Assembly (NCBI GenBank): GCA_963708235.1
Contig: OY970200.1
Span: 992,001 to 1,056,000, forward strand
Direction of reading: 5' to 3'
Source: G963708235 sp963708235
GTDB taxonomy: Bacteria; Actinomycetota; Acidimicrobiia; Spongiisociales; UBA5794
DNA length: 64,000 bases
The translations under genes and the position numbers were made by a program. The notes under the pieces are model-generated. The model saw only the letters and a list, made by a program, of their open reading frames with translations. It searched no databases and had not been told where the DNA came from. This document shows, piece after piece, positions 7,889 to 15,080 of the stretch (position 1 is its first letter; the number at the start of each line of letters is the position of its first letter).

Positions 7889-9313
7889 GTGGCAGAAGTG
7901 AAGAGCGTCGGGCACATCACCAAGGTGGCCGGCCCGGTGGTGGACGTTGAGTTCGCCCCGGACGGTCTGCCCGAGCTGCTGCACGCCCTGGAGATCGTGT
8001 TCGACATCGAGGGCGAGACCAAGCGCGTCGTCGCCGAGGTCGCCCAGCACCTCGGTCGCAACCGGGTGCGGGCCATCGCCATGGCCCCCACCGACGGTCT
8101 GACCCGTGGCGCCGAGGTGACCAACCTCGGCGAGCCGATCTCGGTGCCGGTCGGGGACCAGACCCTGGGCCACATCTTCAATGTGTGGGGCGATGCACTC
8201 GACGACCCCGATGCCGACCTGTCCGGTGAGCGGTGGCCGATCCACCGCCAGCCACCCGCTTTCGAGGATGTCGAGCCGACCACGGCTGTCTTCGAGACCG
8301 GGATCAAGGTCATCGACCTGCTCTGCCCCTACCTCGAAGGTGGGAAGATCGGTCTGTTCGGTGGTGCCGGGGTGGGCAAGACGGTGCTCATCCAGGAGAT
8401 GATCAACCGGGTCGCCACCCAGCACGGTGGCGTGTCGGTGTTCGCCGGGGTGGGGGAGCGTACCCGTGAGGGCAACGACCTCTTCCTCGAGATGACCGAC
8501 ACCGGCGTCATCGAGAAGGCCGCCCTGGTGTTCGGGCAGATGGACGAGCCCCCCGGGGTGCGGCTCCGTGTCGCCCTGTCGGCGCTGACCATGGCCGAGT
8601 ACTTCCGCGATGTGCAGCGTCAGGACGTGCTGCTGTTCATCGACAACATCTTCCGTTTCACCCAGGCCGGTTCCGAGGTGTCGACCCTGCTCGGTCGCAT
8701 GCCCTCGGCCGTGGGATATCAGCCGACGCTGGCCGGTGAGATGGGCTTCCTCCAGGAGCGGATCACCTCGCTCAAAGGCCGGTCGATCACGTCGCTGCAG
8801 GCGGTCTACGTGCCTGCCGACGACATCACCGATCCGGCGCCGCACACCGCCTTTGCCCACCTCGATGCCACCACCGTGTTGAGCCGCCCGCTCACCGCCC
8901 TGGGTATCTATCCGGCCGTCGATCCGCTGGACTCCACCAGCCGGGCGCTCGACCCCCAGATCGTCGGCGAGCACCATTACCGGGTGGCCACCGATGTGCA
9001 GCGGATCCTGCAGCGGTACAAGGACCTCCAGGACATCATCGCCATCCTCGGTGTCGACGAGCTCTCCGAGGAGGACAAGCTGATCGTCGGCAGGGCGCGG
9101 CGTATCCAGCGGTTCCTCGCCCAGCCGATGTTCGTCGCCGAGCAGTTCACCGGTCAGCCCGGGATCTACACCCCGCTCAGCGAGACGATCGCCTCGTTCG
9201 AGGCCGTCATCGACGGCGAGATGGACCATCTCCCCGAGCAGGCGTTCTACATGGTCGGTGGCGCCGAGAGCGTGATGGCCCGCGCCGCCGAGATGGAGAA
9301 GGCTGCGGTATGA
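7889..9313 (+). CDS. atpD: ATP synthase subunit beta
   Basis: Catalytic subunit of F1, 474 residues. The P-loop GGAGVGKT is at 158-165, followed by VFAGVGERTREGNDL with the catalytic glutamate-arginine region (185-199). Also present are LLFIDNIFRFTQAGSEVS and the DELSEEDKLIV segment that meets gamma. The start is GTG 7889 with TTAGGAG upstream. No changes are seen in the nucleotide-binding residues. Confidence 0.97.
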   Translation: MAEVKSVGHITKVAGPVVDVEFAPDGLPELLHALEIVFDIEGETKRVVAEVAQHLGRNRVRAIAMAPTDGLTRGAEVTNLGEPISVPVGDQTLGHIFNVWGDALDDPDADLSGERWPIHRQPPAFEDVEPTTAVFETGIKVIDLLCPYLEGGKIGLFGGAGVGKTVLIQEMINRVATQHGGVSVFAGVGERTREGNDLFLEMTDTGVIEKAALVFGQMDEPPGVRLRVALSALTMAEYFRDVQRQDVLLFIDNIFRFTQAGSEVSTLLGRMPSAVGYQPTLAGEMGFLQERITSLKGRSITSLQAVYVPADDITDPAPHTAFAHLDATTVLSRPLTALGIYPAVDPLDSTSRALDPQIVGEHHYRVATDVQRILQRYKDLQDIIAILGVDELSEEDKLIVGRARRIQRFLAQPMFVAEQFTGQPGIYTPLSETIASFEAVIDGEMDHLPEQAFYMVGGAESVMARAAEMEKAAV

Positions 9314-9329
9314 CGACGGGAGCCCGCTG

Positions 9330-9626
9330 ATGGCGAAGCCGTTCCAGCTCGACATCGTGTCCCCGGAGGGGATGGTGTGGTCCGGTCAGGCGGAGTTCGT
9401 CGTGGCCCGCACCGTCGAGGGGGAGATCGGCATCCTCGCCGACCACGAGGCGCTGATGGCGTCACTGGCCGAGGGCGAGGTCGTGATCGACACCGTCGAC
9501 GAGGGCCGCCGCAAGGTCGACGTCGACGGTGGGTTCCTCCAGGTGCTCGACAACCAGGTGACGCTGATCACCGACCGCGCCAAGATGGAAGACAGCGCCA
9601 CCGGAGCCGGCTCCCGAATCGGCTGA
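9330..9626 (+). CDS. atpC: ATP synthase subunit epsilon, short form without C-terminal helices
   Basis: 98 residues matching the N-terminal beta-sandwich domain of epsilon: FQLDIVSPEGMVWSGQAEFV, then EGEIGILADHEALM and GGFLQVLDNQVTLITD. Homologues of 120-140 residues add a helical hairpin that can inhibit ATP hydrolysis. Here the protein stops about ten residues after the sandwich, and no continuation was seen in the other frames before the next gene. Sandwich-only epsilons are known in some bacteria, so this is probably natural, with hydrolysis controlled in another way. Confidence 0.9.
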   Translation: MAKPFQLDIVSPEGMVWSGQAEFVVARTVEGEIGILADHEALMASLAEGEVVIDTVDEGRRKVDVDGGFLQVLDNQVTLITDRAKMEDSATGAGSRIG

Positions 9627-9644
9627 TCTGACCCGGTCAGGCGC

Positions 9645-10082
9645 TCAGGGTGTGAACGAGGCGGCGAACCCCGCCACCTGCTCGGGAAGACCCTGACCGA
9701 CCGCCTGCGAGATCGCCGGGAAGAACATCGTGGACAGGATCCCGCGCGATGCGATCTGCAGCGTGATGTGGATCGCCGTGGAGTCCGGGCTGTCTGCCTC
9801 GAGCCTGGCCTCCAGATCGCCGGTCACCTCGCCGGCGTCGAGACGGATCCGCATCAGGCGGGGCGGATCGGAGCGCAGCACCGTGGCGGTCGCCCGATCG
9901 CGCGACGGTCCGACCGTGGCCGCCCAGCGGAAACTCCGCAGCGCCCCGTCGACATGGACCGCATCGGCGATTTCGTCGATCGGTCCGATCTCGGACCAGG
10001 TCGCCGCCTCCTGGAGTCGGTCCCACACCACATCGATCGTCGCAGCGGCAACGGCACGGTGGGTATAGGTCGCCGACGGCAT
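9645..10082 (-). CDS. SRPBCC-family protein (polyketide cyclase/dehydrase-like)
   Basis: 145-residue soluble protein with the START/SRPBCC pattern: ATYTHRAVAAATIDVVWDRLQEAATWSEIG at the start, a beta-rich middle and a long C-terminal helix. These proteins bind lipids or other hydrophobic ligands in a cavity, and no specific ligand is predicted. I used the ATG at 10082 because a TAGGCT box lies exactly seven bases before it. It is convergent with atpC, with 18 bases between. Confidence 0.65.
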   Translation of the reverse strand: MPSATYTHRAVAAATIDVVWDRLQEAATWSEIGPIDEIADAVHVDGALRSFRWAATVGPSRDRATATVLRSDPPRLMRIRLDAGEVTGDLEARLEADSPDSTAIHITLQIASRGILSTMFFPAISQAVGQGLPEQVAGFAASFTP

Positions 10083-10089
10083 GGCCGGG

Positions 10090-10095
10090 AGCCTA
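10090..10095 (-). promoter_or_regulatory. -10 box of leaderless promoter for the SRPBCC gene
   Basis: TAGGCT on the minus strand, seven bases before the ATG at 10082. Confidence 0.5.
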
Positions 10096-10160
10096 CCTCT
10101 ACGCCCGACCCCCTCGGCGCATCCCTCGGCAGATCGAAAGGACAGGGTGGTGGCCCCGGG

Positions 10161-10166
10161 TACGCT
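10161..10166 (+). promoter_or_regulatory. Possible -10 box for the first sulfotransferase
   Basis: TACGCT, about 75 bases upstream of the ATG at 10241. It is the only TAnnnT in the 160-base divergent gap that faces this gene, so the assignment is weak. Confidence 0.3.
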
Positions 10167-10240
10167 GGCGGCGCCCTCACCGTCGGCCACCTATCCCTCC
10201 AACGCCACCCGCATTCCGAACCCTGCAACGGGGCCACCCG

Positions 10241-11299
10241 ATGAAACATCTACTCGTCCATATCGGTCTGGCGAAGACCGGCACCACCGCCGTCCAGCGG
10301 ACCCTCAGCCGTGCGGCGCGTTCCGGGAGCTTCGACGGGATCGCCTATCCCCGGCTCAAGGGGGCGAGTCACAACTTCATCGCCGGGCTCTACCGACCCT
10401 ATGCCGGGTTGCCCAGGGACTACAAGGCCGCTTATGCCTCCACCGAGGGACGCCTCGAACTGGACCGGGATGTGGAGCGATACCGCCAGGTGCTGTTCGG
10501 GGCGATCCGATCCGAGGAGCGCATCATCGTCTCGGCCGAGACGCTGAGCGCATTCTCCACCGCCGAGGTCGCCGCCTTCCACCAGGATCTCGTACGGCTG
10601 GGGGTGACCGAGGTACTGGTCGTCGCCTATGTGCGCGACCCGGCCGACCGCTATCTGTCGCTTGTCCAGCAGCGTCTCCGGGCCAGCACATCGTTTCCGT
10701 CCCCGGTGGTGTGGAAGGACGACTTCATGGAGGTGCTGGAACGGTGGGGCACCGTCTTCGAGGGAGCGATGTCGGTTCGGCCATACCGCAGGGACCTGCT
10801 GGTCGGCGGCGACGTGGTCGGGGACCTGCTGTCGGTGGCGTCGGCGTTCTTCGGACGGGAGGTCGGTGGTGACCTCGCCACCCAGGTGTCGAACGAGTCG
10901 TTGTCGGCCGAGGCCATGGTGGTGCTGCACCGTTACCGCACCCGCCACCATCCCCATCGGAACGTGGTCACCCCCGACTCGCGGCGCCTGCTTTCGATCT
11001 TGTCCGAATCGAAGGATCTCGTGGCGCAGACTCCGGCCCGGCTCGACCCGGTGGTGGAGCAGTTGGTCGTCGCCCGGCATGTACACGACGTGGAGGCGCT
11101 GTGGCGGATCCACGGGGCCGATCTCCGCCGGCCCGTTGGCGAGCTGACAGGTGGCGATCCGACGGGCAATGGGGACACGGTTCACACCACGGCGGAGGTC
11201 TCGCTCGACCAGGTACTGGCCGGGTATGACGAGGCGATCGTCGCCGACCTGATGTCGCACTGCCTTCGCGAGGCGCTGAGGCCGCCGGCGACCGCCTGA
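10241..11299 (+). CDS. Sulfotransferase-like protein, first of two
   Basis: 352 residues. The N-terminus carries the PAPS 5'-phosphosulfate loop as HIGLAKTGTTAVQ (7-19), and VVAYVRDPADRYLSLVQQ (about 127-144) matches the 3'-phosphate-binding strand and helix. This points to transfer of sulfate from PAPS to a carbohydrate or other acceptor. The acceptor is unknown. Just downstream lie a polyprenyl-phosphate sugar transferase and a second sulfotransferase, so a sulfated surface glycan is the likeliest product. Confidence 0.75.
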   Translation: MKHLLVHIGLAKTGTTAVQRTLSRAARSGSFDGIAYPRLKGASHNFIAGLYRPYAGLPRDYKAAYASTEGRLELDRDVERYRQVLFGAIRSEERIIVSAETLSAFSTAEVAAFHQDLVRLGVTEVLVVAYVRDPADRYLSLVQQRLRASTSFPSPVVWKDDFMEVLERWGTVFEGAMSVRPYRRDLLVGGDVVGDLLSVASAFFGREVGGDLATQVSNESLSAEAMVVLHRYRTRHHPHRNVVTPDSRRLLSILSESKDLVAQTPARLDPVVEQLVVARHVHDVEALWRIHGADLRRPVGELTGGDPTGNGDTVHTTAEVSLDQVLAGYDEAIVADLMSHCLREALRPPATA

Positions 11300-11367
11300 T
11301 ACGGGCGGTACCGACGGCGGCCTCCGGCGTGGGGTCGGCGATACGTTCCGCCACAACCATTCCCGGT

Positions 11368-11373
11368 TAGGAT
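11368..11373 (+). promoter_or_regulatory. -10 box for the sugar transferase gene
   Basis: TAGGAT, nine bases before the ATG at 11383, predicting a leader of only two or three bases. Confidence 0.45.
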
Positions 11374-11382
11374 TTCCAGGCT

Positions 11383-12672
11383 ATGCGCCGACGGTTCCTC
11401 ATCTCGGTCCTGGCGACCGACCTTGCCGCGCTGGGCGTCGCCTTCTGTCTCGGTACGTTCATCGTCTTCGGTGAGGCGTTGCCGTGGCGCGTCCGGTTGC
11501 CGGCATCGGCCCAGAGCACCATCTGGCCGTTCGCCGGGTTATTGGCCGCAGGGGTGCTGCTCGGGGTGCTGCTCGGTTTCCGGATGTGGGGTCACGCCAC
11601 CCCTCGCCCCTCGTACGGGAGGGCGCTGGCGGCGGCGCCGTTCACGCTTGCCTTCACCGGCATCGGGATCGCCCTGTTCCGTCCGTATCACTCCAACGGG
11701 GTCCTCGGGATCACGGTGGGGGCGTGGCTGGTTCTCGCCCTGAGCCATCGCGCCATCCGGAGGCGGCGCCCATGGACCGAACGGATGATCGTGATCACCA
11801 ACGAGAAGGGGCTGGTCGACGATCTCCGCTCGTCGGAGCATGCCGATGTCCTGGCGGTCTACGACCCGGCCGGCGAAGCGCCGGAAGGCGTCGATTTCGC
11901 CAGCATGCTGCTGGTGGTCGACCTCCGCCCCGTGATGTCGGACAAGATGGCCCAGTACATCTCGTCGTGGAATCTGGCGGGTTACCCCATCCGGTCGTTC
12001 ACGGCCGTCTACGAGGAACACACCGGCCGGCTCCCCATCGTCCATCTCGCCGAGGGCTGGGAACTCACCACCCCGATGTCGCGCAATGTGTTCGCCCCGT
12101 TCAAGCGGGTCATCGAGATCATCCTGGTGGTGGCGACGCTGCCGCTGTGGGCGTTGATCGGGGGCGTGTCCGCCGCACTGGTGGCCATCGATTCGCGGGG
12201 TCCGGTGATCTACCGCCAGGAACGGGTGGGTCTCGGTGGCCGCACCTTCCGGTTGTACAAGTTCCGCACCATGGTCGCCGACGCCGAACGCGACGGTCCC
12301 CAGTTCGCCGCACACCACGACAGCAGGATGACGCGGGTGGGTCGCTGGTTGCGTCGTTTCAGGGTCGACGAGGTACCCCAGCTCTGGAACGTGCTCAAGG
12401 GCGACCTCAGCCTGGTCGGCCCCCGCCCGGAGCGTCCGGTGTTCACCCGCCGATTCGAGCTGACCATCCCCTTCTACCGGTACCGCCACCTGGTCCGGCC
12501 CGGGATCACCGGATGGGCGCAGGTCAACTACGGCTATGCGGACGACGAGGCGCAGACCGTCGACAAGCTCACCTACGACCTCTACTACATCAAGCACATG
12601 TCGCCCTGGATGGATCTCCAGATCATGGGCCGTTCGCTGTGGACGGTGCTCTCCGGCTTCGGCGCCAAGTAG
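11383..12672 (+). CDS. Polyprenyl-phosphate sugar-1-phosphate transferase (WbaP/CpsE type), initiates glycan assembly
   Basis: 429-residue membrane enzyme that transfers a sugar-1-phosphate onto undecaprenyl phosphate, the first step in building a surface polysaccharide. Four N-terminal membrane helices (about 5-30, 48-68, 82-102 and 108-125) are followed by a Rossmann-like region. A further helix at about 240-265 leads into the sugar-transferase domain with YKFRTM, DEVPQLWNVLKGDLSLVGP (about 328-346) and RPGITGWAQV. The sugar substrate cannot be read from the sequence. Confidence 0.9.
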   Translation: MRRRFLISVLATDLAALGVAFCLGTFIVFGEALPWRVRLPASAQSTIWPFAGLLAAGVLLGVLLGFRMWGHATPRPSYGRALAAAPFTLAFTGIGIALFRPYHSNGVLGITVGAWLVLALSHRAIRRRRPWTERMIVITNEKGLVDDLRSSEHADVLAVYDPAGEAPEGVDFASMLLVVDLRPVMSDKMAQYISSWNLAGYPIRSFTAVYEEHTGRLPIVHLAEGWELTTPMSRNVFAPFKRVIEIILVVATLPLWALIGGVSAALVAIDSRGPVIYRQERVGLGGRTFRLYKFRTMVADAERDGPQFAAHHDSRMTRVGRWLRRFRVDEVPQLWNVLKGDLSLVGPRPERPVFTRRFELTIPFYRYRHLVRPGITGWAQVNYGYADDEAQTVDKLTYDLYYIKHMSPWMDLQIMGRSLWTVLSGFGAK

Positions 12673-12702
12673 GGCTCATTCCGGGGTGTCGTTTTCTCAT
12701 CA

Positions 12703-12708
12703 TATTCT
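12703..12708 (+). promoter_or_regulatory. -10 box for the second sulfotransferase
   Basis: TATTCT, about 46 bases upstream of the GTG at 12755. The predicted leader carries the strong AGGAGG site. Confidence 0.4.
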
Positions 12709-12740
12709 GGTTGTGCCAGCATGAGCGGGCATGGCCAGTC

Positions 12741-12746
12741 AGGAGG
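12741..12746 (+). promoter_or_regulatory. Ribosome binding site that decides the start of the second sulfotransferase
   Basis: AGGAGG, eight bases before GTG 12755. The upstream in-frame ATG at 12731 has no such site and would place AGGAGG inside the gene, so GTG 12755 is preferred. Confidence 0.7.
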
Positions 12747-12754
12747 AATTCGTT

Positions 12755-13519
12755 GTGAAGCGGGCGCTCGATCGCGTCGTGGTGATACCTGGTGCGATGA
12801 AATCCGGCACCACCACCCTGTTCGCCTATCTGGCACAACATCCGCAGGCGTGTGTTCCCAGTGGTGGCGAGAAAGAAGTCAACTTCTTCAGCACCGATGC
12901 GTACACCGGCGGGCTCGAGGCCTATCAGTCCCGGTTCGAGCCCGATGAGAATCATGTGTTCTACCTCGATGCGTCTCCCAACTACACCAAGTACCCGTCC
13001 GGTCCCGACACGCCGGCCCTGATGGCCCAGCTGCCGCTCGACTTCAGGTTCATCTATGTGATGCGCAACCCGGTCGATCGGATCGAATCCCATCTCGCCC
13101 ACAACGCTGCCAGGGGCCGGTTCGGCAGCAGCCACTTTGTCAGCCCGGAGAGGCTACGGACTCCGATCATCGCCTCGAGCTACAGCACCCAGCTCGACCG
13201 GTTCGTCGCTGCATTCCCAGATATTGACGAGCGCATGCTGATGCTCGATTTCCGGGAGCTGATCGACCAGCCGGAGCGGACGATGGAGATGGTGGAGCGC
13301 TTCCTGGGCCTCCCCAAGTTGGACTATCAGCCCGTGGGCAGACAAAATCGGCGTTTGGTGAGACATGGAAGCCACCTGGTGCTGATCGATTCGGAGACAC
13401 AGGGCAAGCTGTGGACCCAGCTACTCCCCGAGATGCGCGCTTTGCGCGATGTCCACGGGTTCGCTCCCGCTGATCGGTGGATTGTCCAGGCCGAGTCGTT
13501 TTCCCCGCCAAGTTGGTGA
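12755..13519 (+). CDS. Sulfotransferase-domain protein, second of two
   Basis: 254 residues with the classical sulfotransferase fold. The PAPS 5' loop is GAMKSGTTT (13-21), and the 3'-phosphate motif is YVMRNPVDRIESHL. Heparan-type enzymes share the early PSGGEKEVNFFS segment and the DASPNYTKYP segment. It is expected to sulfate a sugar, since it sits between glycan initiation and glycosyltransferase genes. It is distinct in sequence from the sulfotransferase at 10241, which suggests two sulfation positions or acceptors. Confidence 0.85.
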   Translation: MKRALDRVVVIPGAMKSGTTTLFAYLAQHPQACVPSGGEKEVNFFSTDAYTGGLEAYQSRFEPDENHVFYLDASPNYTKYPSGPDTPALMAQLPLDFRFIYVMRNPVDRIESHLAHNAARGRFGSSHFVSPERLRTPIIASSYSTQLDRFVAAFPDIDERMLMLDFRELIDQPERTMEMVERFLGLPKLDYQPVGRQNRRLVRHGSHLVLIDSETQGKLWTQLLPEMRALRDVHGFAPADRWIVQAESFSPPSW

Positions 13520-13565
13520 CCCACGACGCAGCGGAACCGGCAACCGCCTTCGGGCGGACCGCTCG

Positions 13566-14129
13566 CTAGCGCAGCGCGACGAACACGGTCCGGTCGCCGG
13601 ACAACCAGGGTTCCATCGTCAGCACAAGCGGGAAACCCCAATCGTTCAGCATCCGGTGGAACGATTCGAGTGTCGGCCAGAACGATTGGTCGTTCCCCCA
13701 TGACGAGGTCGTCTCACCATGCTCCTGGTACAGCCGTCCTTCGTAGCCGGCCATGGTCACCCGCTCCGAGAGGTGGTGGTCGTGCACCCCGTGGTCCACA
13801 TGGGTATCGATGACGATGGTGGTGCGACAGCGGCTGAGCAGGTCGATCTGGTCGTCCACCGTGAGGTGATAGAACACACCGAGACAGAGCACCAGATCGT
13901 ATGGCTCGAGATCGACGTCCCTGATGTCGGACTGACGCCATTCGATGGCATCGGAATCGTTCTCGGGAAACCGCTCGGTCCGGGCGTCCACCGCGGTGAC
14001 CTGCCAACCGAGGTCGGCGGCCAACCGTGCGTAGCCGCCGTGTCCGGCGCCCAGGTCGACGAGACGCCCGGGAGGGAACATGCCGATCACCCGTCTGATC
14101 CGGTCGCTTCTTTTCAGTTCGACGCCCAT
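13566..14129 (-). CDS. Class I SAM-dependent methyltransferase
   Basis: 187 residues. SAM-binding motif I is LVDLGAGHGGYA (23-34), followed by the acidic strand end VTAVDARTERF and the motif DLVLCLGVFYHLT. The acceptor is unknown. It starts three bases after the stop of the glycosyltransferase at 14133, so it is co-transcribed with that gene and probably methylates a sugar of the same glycan. The acceptor-facing part (HHLSERVTMAGYEGRLYQEHGE) is histidine- and glutamate-rich. Confidence 0.75.
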   Translation of the reverse strand: MGVELKRSDRIRRVIGMFPPGRLVDLGAGHGGYARLAADLGWQVTAVDARTERFPENDSDAIEWRQSDIRDVDLEPYDLVLCLGVFYHLTVDDQIDLLSRCRTTIVIDTHVDHGVHDHHLSERVTMAGYEGRLYQEHGETTSSWGNDQSFWPTLESFHRMLNDWGFPLVLTMEPWLSGDRTVFVALR

Positions 14130-14132
14130 CGC

Positions 14133-15080
14133 TCAACGCCCCTCTGCCGGAACCGCCTGTTGGTCATCCACACTCCTACCGGCGGCGTGCTGCTCCACGG
14201 CTCGGGTGAGCTCGGCGGCCCGCCGCTCGAAGGTGAACTCCCGGCGCACCTCTCCGGCCGCCTCGTCGACCGACGTGAGGACCCGCGGGTAGTCGAGCAG
14301 GACCGTCTCGATGCACCGGTCGAACTCGGAGCGGTTGCGGTGGTAGAGAACTCCGCTCGGAATGAGTGCCTGGAGCTCGTCATGCCAGTCCGAGATGATC
14401 GGTAACCCGCACGCCAGGGCGTCGAAGATCCGGTTGTTGATGAAACCGAACTCCTTCATGTCGTCCCAATGATCGTTGAGGGTGGCGCGGGAACGTGAGT
14501 ACAGCGTGCCCAGGTCCTGATTCGGGTAGTAGTCCCCGACGACACGGCGGCTCGCTTCACCACCCCATCCCCGTCCCCAGATCTTGAGGGGGAGCCCGTA
14601 GTCGAGCGCCCACAGCACTCCGGGGCGTTGGGCGTCCCGCGTATTACCGACGAACACGAAGTCCCGGCGTGGATTTCCGTTGGCGGGTACCTCGAAGAAC
14701 TCCTCGACATCGGTGCACTGGAGCAGGGGGCTCACCGGGACCGACACCTGCGGGCGGAGACGGTCGGCCCAGGTCCGCGATGCCACGAACACGAGGTCAT
14801 AGGAGTCGTACTCCTCCATGGTGACCGCCGCCGGGTGGCTGATGTTCCACATCACCCGCAGCGCACCGGCGTGGTGTGACGAGGGTGGGAACGGATACTT
14901 GCCACGCAGGACGAGCACCACGTCGCAGCTGGCGTCCTCACCCCATCCCGGGTCGTACTGGGTCTCGACCTCGTGCCCGAGACGAACCAGGTACTTGGAG
15001 AGCGATCTCCCGAAGTGGTAGTCACCCCACTTGATCAGCCGGGAATCCGAGGGCGCCGGGTTCTTGATCAGCCACTTCAT
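14133..15080 (-). CDS. Glycosyltransferase family 1, CgeB-like
   Basis: 315 residues. RDFVFVGNTRDAQRPGVLWA and the C-terminal NNRIFDALACGLPIISDW match the Glyco_trans_1/CgeB-like C-terminal nucleotide-sugar domain. Its ATG at 15080 overlaps the stop of the upstream 1164-residue gene (ATGA), so the two are translationally coupled. A longer in-frame reading runs back to 15584 but lies inside that neighbour and is rejected. The C-terminal part contains an intact TGAGCTCG (about 14208), the sequence that appears altered at two frameshift sites elsewhere. Confidence 0.8.
   Translation of the reverse strand: MKWLIKNPAPSDSRLIKWGDYHFGRSLSKYLVRLGHEVETQYDPGWGEDASCDVVLVLRGKYPFPPSSHHAGALRVMWNISHPAAVTMEEYDSYDLVFVASRTWADRLRPQVSVPVSPLLQCTDVEEFFEVPANGNPRRDFVFVGNTRDAQRPGVLWALDYGLPLKIWGRGWGGEASRRVVGDYYPNQDLGTLYSRSRATLNDHWDDMKEFGFINNRIFDALACGLPIISDWHDELQALIPSGVLYHRNRSEFDRCIETVLLDYPRVLTSVDEAAGEVRREFTFERRAAELTRAVEQHAAGRSVDDQQAVPAEGR

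Noticed and set aside
7850..9355. 501-residue minus-strand open frame across atpD
   Set aside because: atpD is certain. The reverse frame is open only because of third-position GC.
13540..13560. CCGCC-TTCG-GGCGG hairpin between converging genes as a terminator
   Set aside because: The stem is only five bases and is not followed by a T-run.
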